Shown: positions 46,143 to 54,783 of the stretch, in pieces
Layout: each line of letters begins with the position of its first letter
How positions within the stretch are numbered: position 1 is the first letter of the stretch
NCBI GenBank assembly: GCA_014529385.2
Contig: CM043945.1
Location: 148,074,241 to 148,138,240, forward strand
Direction: 5' to 3'
DNA from: Adiantum capillus-veneris
Lineage: Eukaryota > Streptophyta > Polypodiopsida > Polypodiales > Pteridaceae
Length of the DNA stretch: 64,000 nt
The notes under the pieces: generated by a model
Told to the model about the DNA's origin: nothing
Database searches by the model: none
What the model saw: the letters and a program-made list of their open reading frames with translations, nothing else
Translations under genes and position numbers: made by a program

Positions 46143-46708
46143 AGCGGGATTGCAGTGGTACAGAAAGAAAAAGGGTCTCGCTTGATCCAAAAATAGGTGA
46201 AACTTTCTCGATGAGCTCCTTGGTAACAAGGAATGGATCGGTATGTTTTACAAACCTTGAAGATTTGAAGAGATATGAGAGGCAATATGTGCATAATGTA
46301 CAAATAGGCATGAAAAAGAGTGGGTTGCTAAAGCCTACTGAAAATGTTTTGGGTTTGTGTGAACAAGTTTCTTTTGTAGATACTATGGGTGAGCTTGATG
46401 CTATAATGAGGTCTAGTTTGCATCTTGAAAATGAAGTTGTGGAAGTTTGCTCTATGGAAATGTATCAAGTAATAGAAGCCTTTAAAGAAAGCCAAACAGT
46501 TGGCCCAGAAGTCCATGTTGAAACTAAATACAAGAGTGTAGCAAAGAAGGTGAAACCAGTACCTTCACCCTTACCACCCAACAACAGGGAAAAGATTGAA
46601 CAGGCTTCTTTACAACCAAGTTTGCGGAATCCTAAAAAGATCGGGCATACCTTCACAAAGGAGTCTTTTCAAGAGTTGCAGATTGGTTGCGAGGAGTTTC
46701 TAACATAG
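46109..46708 (+). CDS. Array copy 1: pol N-terminal segment (-1 frame)
   Basis: Equivalent to 54184-54783. Overlaps the protease frame and contains the slippery heptamer GGGTTTT at 46118-46124. Ends TAG 46706-46708. Confidence 0.75.
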   Translation, partial: RNDGFWPSTIVKRDCSGTERKRVSLDPKIGETFSMSSLVTRNGSVCFTNLEDLKRYERQYVHNVQIGMKKSGLLKPTENVLGLCEQVSFVDTMGELDAIMRSSLHLENEVVEVCSMEMYQVIEAFKESQTVGPEVHVETKYKSVAKKVKPVPSPLPPNNREKIEQASLQPSLRNPKKIGHTFTKESFQELQIGCEEFLT

Positions 46709-48748
46709 GAGGAGACAAAGTGCTTCAAAGAAATGCTTTCAAAGCATGGTAAGGCTTTTGCATTTGAGCCACATGAGATAGGATGTGTTGATCCTTATAT
46801 TGTAGCTCCTATGGTAATTTTCACAATACCTCATGTGCCTTGGAATCTGCAGCCTATTCCGGTTCCAAAGGCTCATTTGCCAAAGTTAGTAGAGCTACTG
46901 AATGAGAAAATCAAAATGGGAATTTTGGAGCCTTCTTGTGCTCCATACTCAAACAGGTGGTTCACAGTTCCAAAGAAGAATGGTTCTCTACGCTTCATCC
47001 AAGATATGCAACCAGTGAACAAGGTGACAATTAGAAATGCAGGAACAGGTCCAATTGTGGATGAATTTGCAGAGGCATTTGCAGGGAGGGCAATCTACTC
47101 AATGGGGGATCTCTACTCAGGGTATGATCAATTTCAGCTTGCAATCGAAAGTAGAGACTTGACAACCATGAGGACACCTTTGGGTTTGGTAAGGATGTGT
47201 ACCTTGCCACAGGGAGCAACCAACTCGGTTGCACATATGATGAATGGGATGAATAAGGTCTTACGTGACTTTATTCCTCAAATCACAATGCCTTTCATTG
47301 ATGATTTGCCTATCAAAGGATGTGAAGAAAGTGACAAAGATGAGGCTTTGGATCTCAAGGGATGTCGCAGGTTTGTGGTAAATCACATAAATGATTTTGA
47401 TAAAATTTTGTCTAGGTTGGAAGAAGTGAATCTTACATTGTCAGGGAAAAAGTCTATGTTTGGTGTCAAAGAAGTGCTCATTGTGGGGCACATGTGTGGG
47501 CCATATGGTAGGAAACCTTGTCCATCAAAGGTAGATGCCATCCAAAGAATGAAAGAAACATGCACTAGCATCACTGAGGCTAGAAGTTTTCTGGGAGCAT
47601 GTGTCTTCTATGTTATTTGGATTCCACATTATGCACATGTAGCTGATCCTCTTTATCAGCTGCTTAGAAAGAATCAAAAGTTTAAATGGACAGAAGCACA
47701 TGTAAAATCCATGAAAAAGCTAAAGGAGTTACTCCAGTCAGCAACGACTTTGAGAAAGGTAGACTATGAGTGTCAAAGGCCAGTGATTGTGACAGTAGAT
47801 ACCAGTCCTACAGGGATTGGATGGGCAATAGGGCAAGATGACAAAGAAGGACACAGGTATGTGGTAAGATTTGGAGCAAAGGTACTAAGTGCTCGCCAAA
47901 GAAACTATCCACAGATAAAAAGAGAGTTATGGGGTATGGTTACAGCCTTGAAAAGTGGGAAAGAGTACCTAATTGGTGCATGTGTGGTTGTAGAAACAGA
48001 TTGTCTACCACTTCTTGGGATGATTACAAGCTGCTCAACACCAGACATTGCTATGTTGCGGTGGATTGCCTACATTAAGTCCTTAAATCCCAAGCTTAAG
48101 CACATTGCAGGTAAAGACAATACAGTGGCAGATATGCTATCAAGGGCAAGGTATGAAGATGAGTCACAAATGATTGATGAGGGAGATGATGTAGGCACAA
48201 AATTCTATTCTATCTCTCATATCAAAGGTAACAATGTCTGCATGACTAATTCACTTGAATTGTTCTTGAAAGATCTTTATGAAGGTGATTGGCTTTCTAT
48301 TGGAAGGTACTTGAGTACTCTAACAAAACAGGATGATTGGTCTGAACAAGAATTCAAGAGGATACGCAGGAAAGCATATGGGTACTTTTTAAGGGATGGT
48401 TACTTGTGGAAGCATCCTAAACAAAAGGGTGCTACACCACAACGGGTTATATGTAAAAAAGAGACTCAAGTAAAGCTCATGCAAGAGTTTCATGAGAGTC
48501 TATGGGCTGGACACAGGGGTGTGTGGGCAACCTTCTCCAAGTTGAAAGAAAAATACTGGTGGAAGGGTATGTATAAAGATGTATCTCAGTTTGTAGAGTC
48601 ATGTGTAACTTGTCAAATGTATTCAAATGTTGGACATCGTGATGGATTGCACCCTACATATCCACTATCCATGCACTATAAATGGGTTGTGGATCTAGTC
48701 ACGATGCCTTTAGGACTCTGGCAGATGAGATACTTGGTTCTTGCATGA
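46709..48748 (+). CDS. Array copy 1: RT, RNase H and start of integrase
   Basis: Protein identical to copy 2 from ATG 46733. Ends at TGA 48746-48748 inside the integrase core. See copy 2 for domains. Confidence 0.9.
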   Translation, partial: EETKCFKEMLSKHGKAFAFEPHEIGCVDPYIVAPMVIFTIPHVPWNLQPIPVPKAHLPKLVELLNEKIKMGILEPSCAPYSNRWFTVPKKNGSLRFIQDMQPVNKVTIRNAGTGPIVDEFAEAFAGRAIYSMGDLYSGYDQFQLAIESRDLTTMRTPLGLVRMCTLPQGATNSVAHMMNGMNKVLRDFIPQITMPFIDDLPIKGCEESDKDEALDLKGCRRFVVNHINDFDKILSRLEEVNLTLSGKKSMFGVKEVLIVGHMCGPYGRKPCPSKVDAIQRMKETCTSITEARSFLGACVFYVIWIPHYAHVADPLYQLLRKNQKFKWTEAHVKSMKKLKELLQSATTLRKVDYECQRPVIVTVDTSPTGIGWAIGQDDKEGHRYVVRFGAKVLSARQRNYPQIKRELWGMVTALKSGKEYLIGACVVVETDCLPLLGMITSCSTPDIAMLRWIAYIKSLNPKLKHIAGKDNTVADMLSRARYEDESQMIDEGDDVGTKFYSISHIKGNNVCMTNSLELFLKDLYEGDWLSIGRYLSTLTKQDDWSEQEFKRIRRKAYGYFLRDGYLWKHPKQKGATPQRVICKKETQVKLMQEFHESLWAGHRGVWATFSKLKEKYWWKGMYKDVSQFVESCVTCQMYSNVGHRDGLHPTYPLSMHYKWVVDLVTMPLGLWQMRYLVLA

Positions 48749-49669
48749 GAGGACCTAACTAACCAGGTTGAAGGAAGAGCATTAAGAGCTAAGACCACAG
48801 AAGCTGTGTGCAAATTCCTTCTTGATGAGGTGATTTGTCGTTATGGTTGTGTGGGAAAAATCACTGCAGATTGAGGTGAACTAGATGCCGAAGAAGCAAG
48901 GGAGTTCTTTTCTAGATTAGGGATCAAGCTTTCTCTTACTACAGCTTGCAACCCTGAAGGCAATGGAAAGAGTGAAAGAGGGCATCCTCCTATCATCAAA
49001 GCTTTGGCCAAGGTTTGCGAAGGAAGAGTTGGTGAGTGGCCAAAATTGTTACCATATGCTTTATGGGCTGATCGTACAACACATAGCTCAGTAACTGGCT
49101 ACATGCCTGCGGAGCTAATGCATGGTCAAAAGCCAGTGAGGCCGATTGAGGATACAATTCCCACATGGAATGTACTACCTTGGCAAGAGGGGCTTAGTAG
49201 GGAAGATCTCCTTGCACTGCGTATAAGGCAGCTAGAGAGAAGACCTGGAGACATTGAAGCTGCAAAAGAACGACTCAAAAATGCAAGGTTGAAAAACAAG
49301 GACTATTTTGATAAGCGACATCGACTCAGGAGCAAAGCAATTGACAAAGGTGACTGGGTTTTAGTGTATGATAGTAGCCTTGATAACCAGCACACAGTCA
49401 TGCGTAAGTTCTCAAAAAGATGGTTTGGACCGTATGTTGTAAAGCATGTGCATGAAAATGCTACTTACAGCTTTTCTGAACTAGATGGTACAGAATTAAA
49501 GATTCCCATTGCAGGAAAAAGGATTAAAATGTTTAAGAGAAGAGGAGACAATGATCTAAAAGATATGGATGAGGAAGAAGAGAAAAACACAGGTGAAGAT
49601 CAAAGTGAACATGAAGCTCTGGAATCATCCAGTGAAGAAGAAGACAAGGAAGATATACAAGAGGTCTAA
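48749..49669 (+). pseudogene. Array copy 1: rest of integrase, GPY/F module and acidic tail
   Basis: Same frame as the RT block but separated by TGA 48746-48748 and interrupted again by TGA 48872-48874; open from ATG 49004 to TAA 49667-49669. See copy 2. Confidence 0.85.
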
Positions 49670-49714
49670 TCTTACAAAGAGACAATGTGGCACATACCGG
49701 AGGATGTGCAGGTT

Positions 49715-49727
49715 TAGAGGGGGTGGA
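49715..49727 (+). promoter_or_regulatory. Polypurine tract of the array element (copy 1)
   Basis: 'tagagggggtgga' directly before the TGTCGTG start of the LTR; repeated at 57790-57802. Confidence 0.75.
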
Positions 49728-50553
49728 TGTCGTGCTGTGACACGTACATAGTGGGAACGCATGCTACAAGATCTATCTTGTATTTTTTTAGATACATAAT
49801 TATATTTCCTATAGTGTACATATTTAAATTTAAGTATAATAATAAGCCTTCTATCTCATCCTATTATTTTTCTCAAGGGTAACCTATCCTTACTTTACCA
49901 TCAGAAAATACTATGGGAAAAGCATCAATAGCTTTGCCTTTTTAACTTGGGGAAAAAAGCATTGATTCTTTATTTCTACTATTTCATTATCATCTCACAC
50001 CCTAGCTAGATCCTATATCTAGGGTAAACTCCAATATATATATATTCTATGTATTTTTTATACTTTTCTTATATTTCTTTTTAAATAGCTACAAGGAGAG
50101 AATCAAATTCTAGTGGGACACTAGGTGGCATGATTTCAAAGATACACTTATTTTAATGCATTATTGCAAGCATGATTACAAAACATTGTGAAGGAGCAAT
50201 GTCATGCTTTCATATGGCATGAGGTGTCCTTTCGAATTAAATGAAATTCTAGGCTAAGGAGACCACATGAAGACTTTTGCTGCCATAAATGGACCCTATT
50301 TTGATGAATTTTTTACACAAGGTTCCAATCCGAATTGGAAAACTATTTTAAGATGAAAATCGTAGCTAATGAGCTGAAGTTTCTTCCCATATTTTTACTT
50401 TTTTATTTGGAGCCACGGTTGAGGAGATATGATTAAAATAATGGACCCCAATCTGCCCACATCATGTAGGGACAACTCATTTCCAACTTTTTTCAATTCC
50501 TGTTCACACTGGCTCCTCTCTTCTTATGTAAACCCTTGGGGGTTCCCTTCACC

Positions 50554-50560
50554 TATAAAA
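50554..50560 (+). promoter_or_regulatory. TATA box of LTR A
   Basis: TATAAAA in 'acctataaaagggg', about 826 bp into the LTR; transcription would start near 50585. Copy in LTR B at 58629-58635. Confidence 0.65.
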
Positions 50561-50893
50561 GGGGACCTCTTCTTCCTTGGAAGGAACTCAAGCATTCAAG
50601 CCATTGATGAGAGGAATTCTCGAGGGAGTGAGTAGTAATGCCTAATTGTACTTAGCCATTAACATAAGCCCAAGCCTACACTTTCTCCTAGAGGGAGACT
50701 AGCCATTCTTGCAACAAGCTAACCTTGGAAGATCAACTCTAATCAAAGAAGGTATTGCACTTGGTGCATCAATCAAAGTGGAATTATCCACTCTTCTTCT
50801 CTCTCCCATCAATAATGGTGCCGAAGGGTTTCAAGTAAGATGTGTTCTACATTGATGTTTTCTTGATTTCTTGTTGTTTTCATTTTCATCTCT

Positions 50894-50899
<6 letters not shown>

Positions 50900-50966
<67 letters not shown>
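50900..50966. repeat. (TA)n microsatellite in LTR A
   Basis: About 33 TA units versus about 11 at 58975-58996 in LTR B; accounts for the whole 46-bp difference in array period. Confidence 0.95.
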
Positions 50967-50971
<5 letters not shown>

Positions 50972-51159
50972 CTAATCTCATCTCCTTAACCAAACCTATC
51001 TCTCTCATTCTTAGTAATTCATCCTCTCTAGGTTCTCTTGCTTTAGGTACATCTCTCCCCGCAGTATCCTTATTGCCTACGGGCAAGAATAGGGCTTGGG
51101 AGGGAAACTTCTCATCTCTTCGCTTCTCTCATATCTACATTTCTCACATACTATCCTAG

Positions 51160-51378
51160 ATGAATAACCCACATGATGATCATTTCTATCGCTTTCACTC
51201 TGTACGATCTATTAAAATTAACGTATGGATTAGCCGTAAAATACACTTTCAACAACGTATAGTGTTTTTCTTCGGCCCTGAAAGGCTTAATGAAATACTT
51301 CTATCACCGGATCCCATCATACTACCTCTCATAGACTATAATTTTTCTTTTGATGTAAGCGTAGTTATCTTGCTATGA
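51160..51378 (+). CDS. Small LTR ORF a (72 aa), unknown
   Basis: ATG 51160 to TGA 51376-51378, in the transcribed part of the LTR, upstream of Gag. The protein is basic and aromatic in the middle and hydrophobic at the end (LLSPDPIILPLIDYNFSFDV). It aligns without gaps over about 53 residues with ORF b: I count 23 identities. Shared pattern: F-Q near the middle, then F-G-x-x-R-L-N, P-x-I-L-P, Y, S-x-D-V. The stop overlaps the next start as ATGA. No known domain recognised. Plant mRNAs rarely use such coupled frames, so expression is uncertain. Confidence 0.5.
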   Translation: MNNPHDDHFYRFHSVRSIKINVWISRKIHFQQRIVFFFGPERLNEILLSPDPIILPLIDYNFSFDVSVVILL

Positions 51379-51587
51379 ACCAAGAGGATTTGTACACACA
51401 ATTAATCCCAATCACTAGACAAAATATATATATTATGGTAAGCACAAAACTACAATTCCAAAGAACAATTCGTAGCCTATTTGGTCAGTCAAGATTGAAT
51501 GCCATTAACTCATCCATTAACCCTTTCATATTACCCATGATACGATATGACCATAGCCTTGATGTTTTCATCTTCGTATTGTTTTGA
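51375..51587 (+). CDS. Small LTR ORF b (70 aa), homologous to ORF a
   Basis: ATG 51375 overlaps the ORF a stop by ATGA. The protein carries the same pattern as ORF a (SLFGQSRLNAINSSINPFIL, then PMIRYDHSLDVFIFVLF). The DNA of a and b is much less alike than expected from a fresh duplication, and length is kept, which fits selection on the protein. Followed after about 250 bp by Gag. It could be a relic of a captured gene. Confidence 0.5.
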   Translation: MNQEDLYTQLIPITRQNIYIMVSTKLQFQRTIRSLFGQSRLNAINSSINPFILPMIRYDHSLDVFIFVLF

Positions 51588-51794
51588 CATTCTCTTTTGC
51601 GTTCTTCCTTTGTGTGTGTGAGTGCAAGAGAGAAAGAGTGAGTCTTCTTTGATTGCACTTCTTTCCAAACCCTAGTCTTCATGGCATCTATGGTTTAACT
51701 CCTTCATATAGTTTTTGTTGAGTTCTCTCACAAACTCTCACAGCCATAAGCCCGGTGCTTTCCTGGCAAGACCGCAAATTTCTCGATATATTTT

Positions 51795-51806
51795 TGGTGA
51801 GCCCGA
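51795..51806 (+). promoter_or_regulatory. Putative primer-binding site of the array element
   Basis: TGGTGAGCCCGA starts with the TGG that pairs with a tRNA CCA end. I cannot name the tRNA; the match is assumed from position just before Gag. Repeated at 59824. Confidence 0.4.
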
Positions 51807-51841
51807 TGCGAATCTGATAGGGTGAGAGTTTGTGGGTAACC

Positions 51842-52657
51842 ATGGGTGATCATGTTGAGCAACAGGGTATGCATTTTGACCCAGCAACAATGCAAATGTT
51901 TCAAGCATTTGCAATGTTCATGCAACAACAACATGCTACTAAAAGAAGGGATATTTCAGCAATGAAGGCCATACAAGCGGTCGTCACCAGAATGGATCAG
52001 TTCAATGGCAAAGATGTAACCAAGTACTTACGCGAGTATGTGAAGGAGATGGAGCTGCATCGCGTGTCAGAAGGTGAGATGATTCAAAGCTTTGAGCTAG
52101 TTGTTGCTCCAGAAATTAGGGAGCATGTTAGGGCAATTAAAGATGGGCATGAGAGAAATTGGGAAGAACTCAAAGTAGCTTTAAAGGAGGAATATTTCAT
52201 GGAGGACTCAGAGAGAGTGACCAAAAGGACATTCTTAGAATGGATAGTCAAGCCAAAGCAAGGACTATCAATAACAGAGCTACTTAGGGAATTTGAGCGG
52301 CGCTATGCACAACTCACTAGGACAGAAAGGGCTACACTAGATGCAGAGAAGACAGATCTTTTCTTACAAGCTGCAGGTAAAGAGTTTCAAGAAAATTTGG
52401 AGCTTCTTCTTGAAGATAAAGATGCTGAGCAAGGACTAAAGACCGACCGGAATGAGGTTGAAGGTGCGGTCTCACTACTTGCCAAACGACAAAGAAGAAG
52501 GGACAAGATGGTAGTAAACACTACAAGTCCTTCCACCTCAACTTCTGACAAAATAGTAAAGCCTACTTTTATCGCTCCTAAGTTTGATGAGTCCATGCTA
52601 GAAAAGCTTGTGAAGGGAATGCGTGACTTGAAGGTGAAGTTTTCAAAGCTTGAATAA
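51842..52657 (+). CDS. Array copy 2: Gag capsid
   Basis: ATG 51842 is in a strong context (aaccATGGG). The earlier in-frame start possibility at 51830 is only TTG. The protein has a retrotransposon-gag fold signature: helical, with RMDQFNGKDVTKYLREYVKE near 51990-52050, then EYFMEDSERVTKRTFLEWIV, and LSITELLREFERRYAQLTRT. This is the capsid layout of Ty3 elements (WF-like core, then 'F..RY..L'). It ends with TAA 52655-52657 right before the zinc knuckle in the same frame. The same stop is in all three copies. Role: particle assembly. Confidence 0.85.
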   Translation: MGDHVEQQGMHFDPATMQMFQAFAMFMQQQHATKRRDISAMKAIQAVVTRMDQFNGKDVTKYLREYVKEMELHRVSEGEMIQSFELVVAPEIREHVRAIKDGHERNWEELKVALKEEYFMEDSERVTKRTFLEWIVKPKQGLSITELLREFERRYAQLTRTERATLDAEKTDLFLQAAGKEFQENLELLLEDKDAEQGLKTDRNEVEGAVSLLAKRQRRRDKMVVNTTSPSTSTSDKIVKPTFIAPKFDESMLEKLVKGMRDLKVKFSKLE

Positions 52658-54217
52658 AAAGGCCAACCATCAGGGCCACTTCCTAGGCAAAGACAACAGC
52701 CCAAAGAAGGGTTTGTTAATAGATGTATTTGGTGTGATAGTACAGACCATGTAAGAAGGGATTGTGATGATTTTAGTGATGCTTTGTCAAAACATGTTGT
52801 CTTTTTTAAGGATGGTAAAATCCACTTAAGAGAGACAGGTCTACCCTTAAGAACTAACTTTGGGAAGGGGGGAATGCAAACCTTAGTTGAAGATATGGCA
52901 ACCAAGCATGCCACCTCTTCAGTTGAGGCAGCTACTTATGGAGTAAAAATTGAACATTTTTGTGATGAAGAGGTGAGTGACCATCATGGTCAAATTTGGC
53001 CAAATGTCATGCAATTAGCTAAAAAGGGAAAGCTTAAAAAAGAGATTCTACATGAAGCAGGTGATTGCATACGTCTAGAAATAGGATGGAATGATCCAGT
53101 GGACTCATTGTCAATGCATGCCTACATTACAAAATGCCAACAAAATGAGGCAATTGTAGAAGAGAAGCGCAGACGTGAGAATGCTGATGAAGGACCATCC
53201 AAAAGAGATTCTAGAAGTGGGGGAAGAAGCGACTCAATGCCTTCTCAAACACCCTCAACACAAGGAGCATCTCCACCTGAAGTACTCATGGAGGAGTCTA
53301 CAACAGGAAAGAAGAAAGAGCCAACGAAAGGTAAGACAAAAGGCCCAACTTATAAACTACAATCTGATATTGAGGTTGCTACAGATTTAAAGAAAGTCTT
53401 GGAGGAAAGGATCTTGAATAGCAAGATTGAGTTTACTCTGGGAGAAGTTCTTGGCATTGCAAAGCGTGAATTCCATGAGGAGATCGTTGACATCATCAAG
53501 AGAAAGAGGCAAACGCTTGCTGAAGTTTCTCGTCCACAGGTTGAAGGGGAAACCTCAAAGACACAAGGGATGCAAGTGCAAAATAAGGAGAATGATGGAG
53601 CTATGGTAGGATGCTACCAATCTAGTGGGACAGTGAAGCAAGTGCATTTCTCAAATGATGATGAAGAAGTTGAAGATATTCCTAGGAGTTACTATTCGCG
53701 AAGTCATTGGGCAAGGGCTACTACAAAAACTTTGGTCAAGGTAGGTGATCTTGAAGAGCCATTTGTTGCCTTGATTGACCATGGTTCAGAAATAAACATA
53801 ATGTCAAAGAGTCTCTACAACAAGTGCAAATGGCCAATGGACACAGATCATGGTTGGATGGTAAAAGTAGCAAACAATTCATCCGGTGAATTGTATGCAG
53901 CATGTCCAGGTGTGAAGGTAACAATAGGTGATGTAAAGATTGACCAAAACTTCTTTGTACAGGATACATCTTCATATCATCTCATCCTTGGACAACCCTA
54001 CATTGTGGGAGTTCGAATGGAAACAAAGGTAATGGATGATGGTTCAGCATATGCTAGGATACGTATCAAAGATGGTAAACGAGCTGTCCAATTTCTCACA
54101 GTTTGTGTGAACCATGAAAGAAATCATGACAACCTCAGAGAACATCCTCTACCAAAGGTAAGCAAAGAGTTTCATGATCATAGAGAAATGATGGGTTTTG
54201 GCCAAGTACCATTGTAA
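52658..54217 (+). CDS. Array copy 2: nucleocapsid zinc knuckle and protease
   Basis: Same frame as capsid, open after the TAA. CCHC knuckle CIWCDSTDHVRRDC (52724-52765). A long charged spacer with SKRDSRSGGRSDSMPSQTPS follows. Retropepsin: active site in VALIDHGSEINIMSKSLYNK near 53775, where His replaces the usual Thr/Ser of D-T/S-G; the C-terminal block reads YHLILGQPYIV near 53990. Ends TAA 54215-54217 just after the slippery heptamer. The first usable ATG is 52784; access might be by readthrough of TAA or by reinitiation. Known role: nucleic-acid chaperone and polyprotein cleavage. Confidence 0.85.
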   Translation, partial: KGQPSGPLPRQRQQPKEGFVNRCIWCDSTDHVRRDCDDFSDALSKHVVFFKDGKIHLRETGLPLRTNFGKGGMQTLVEDMATKHATSSVEAATYGVKIEHFCDEEVSDHHGQIWPNVMQLAKKGKLKKEILHEAGDCIRLEIGWNDPVDSLSMHAYITKCQQNEAIVEEKRRRENADEGPSKRDSRSGGRSDSMPSQTPSTQGASPPEVLMEESTTGKKKEPTKGKTKGPTYKLQSDIEVATDLKKVLEERILNSKIEFTLGEVLGIAKREFHEEIVDIIKRKRQTLAEVSRPQVEGETSKTQGMQVQNKENDGAMVGCYQSSGTVKQVHFSNDDEEVEDIPRSYYSRSHWARATTKTLVKVGDLEEPFVALIDHGSEINIMSKSLYNKCKWPMDTDHGWMVKVANNSSGELYAACPGVKVTIGDVKIDQNFFVQDTSSYHLILGQPYIVGVRMETKVMDDGSAYARIRIKDGKRAVQFLTVCVNHERNHDNLREHPLPKVSKEFHDHREMMGFGQVPL

Positions 54218-54783
54218 AGCGGGATTGCAGTGGTACAGAAAGAAAAAGGGTCTCGCTTGATCCAAAAATAGGTGAAACTTTCTCGATGAGCTCCTTGGTA
54301 ACAAGGAATGGATCGGTATGTTTTACAAACCTTGAAGATTTGAAGAGATATGAGAGGCAATATGTGCATAATGTACAAATAGGCATGAAAAAGAGTGGGT
54401 TGCTAAAGCCTACTGAAAATGTTTTGGGTTTGTGTGAACAAGTTTCTTTTGTAGATACTATGGGTGAGCTTGATGCTATAATGAGGTCTAGTTTGCATCT
54501 TGAAAATGAAGTTGTGGAAGTTTGCTCTATGGAAATGTATCAAGTAATAGAAGCCTTTAAAGAAAGCCAAACAGTTGGCCCAGAAGTCCATGTTGAAACT
54601 AAATACAAGAGTGTAGCAAAGAAGGTGAAACCAGTACCTTCACCCTTACCACCCAACAACAGGGAAAAGATTGAACAGGCTTCTTTACAACCAAGTTTGC
54701 GGAATCCTAAAAAGATCGGGCATACCTTCACAAAGGAGTCTTTTCAAGAGTTGCAGATTGGTTGCGAGGAGTTTCTAACATAG
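54184..54783 (+). CDS. Array copy 2: pol N-terminal segment in the -1 frame
   Basis: Open in the -1 frame from 54184; first ATG 54286. Overlaps the protease frame by 34 bases that include GGGTTTT (54193-54199) in the correct phase (G GGT TTT). Reads VTRNGSVCFTNLEDLKRYER, then a linker to RT. No catalytic motif; probably the RT N-terminal extension. Ends TAG 54781-54783, in frame with the RT block downstream. Confidence 0.75.
   Translation, partial: RNDGFWPSTIVKRDCSGTERKRVSLDPKIGETFSMSSLVTRNGSVCFTNLEDLKRYERQYVHNVQIGMKKSGLLKPTENVLGLCEQVSFVDTMGELDAIMRSSLHLENEVVEVCSMEMYQVIEAFKESQTVGPEVHVETKYKSVAKKVKPVPSPLPPNNREKIEQASLQPSLRNPKKIGHTFTKESFQELQIGCEEFLT
54193..54199 (+). promoter_or_regulatory. Candidate -1 ribosomal frameshift heptamer GGGTTTT
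   Basis: X-XXY-YYZ pattern in phase with the zero frame, six codons before the zero-frame TAA, inside the only window where both frames are open. Present at 46118 and 62222 as well. A downstream stem was not established. Confidence 0.55.

Larger units (their letters stand above)
49728..51794 (+). repeat. LTR A of the array (about 2.07 kb)
   Basis: Start set by the PPT and the TG dinucleotide. The end is less sure: a PBS-like TGGTGAGCCCGA begins at 51795, but the preceding bases are not CA, so the true end may lie between 51735 and 51794. Contains a promoter (TATAAAA 50554-50560), a 67-bp TA run (50900-50966) and two small homologous ORFs. Identical by eye to LTR B apart from the TA run length. 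Confidence 0.8.

Noticed and set aside
50945..51159. A third copy of the small LTR ORF upstream of ORF a
   Set aside because: The translation there shows no match to the shared pattern of ORFs a and b.
52387..52914. Minus-strand frame of 175 aa, repeated at 60416-60943
   Set aside because: Antisense shadow of Gag and nucleocapsid; it crosses domain borders and has no motif.
53736..54591. Several minus-strand frames repeated in all array copies
   Set aside because: Repeated only because the array is repeated; all lie antisense to protease or pol.
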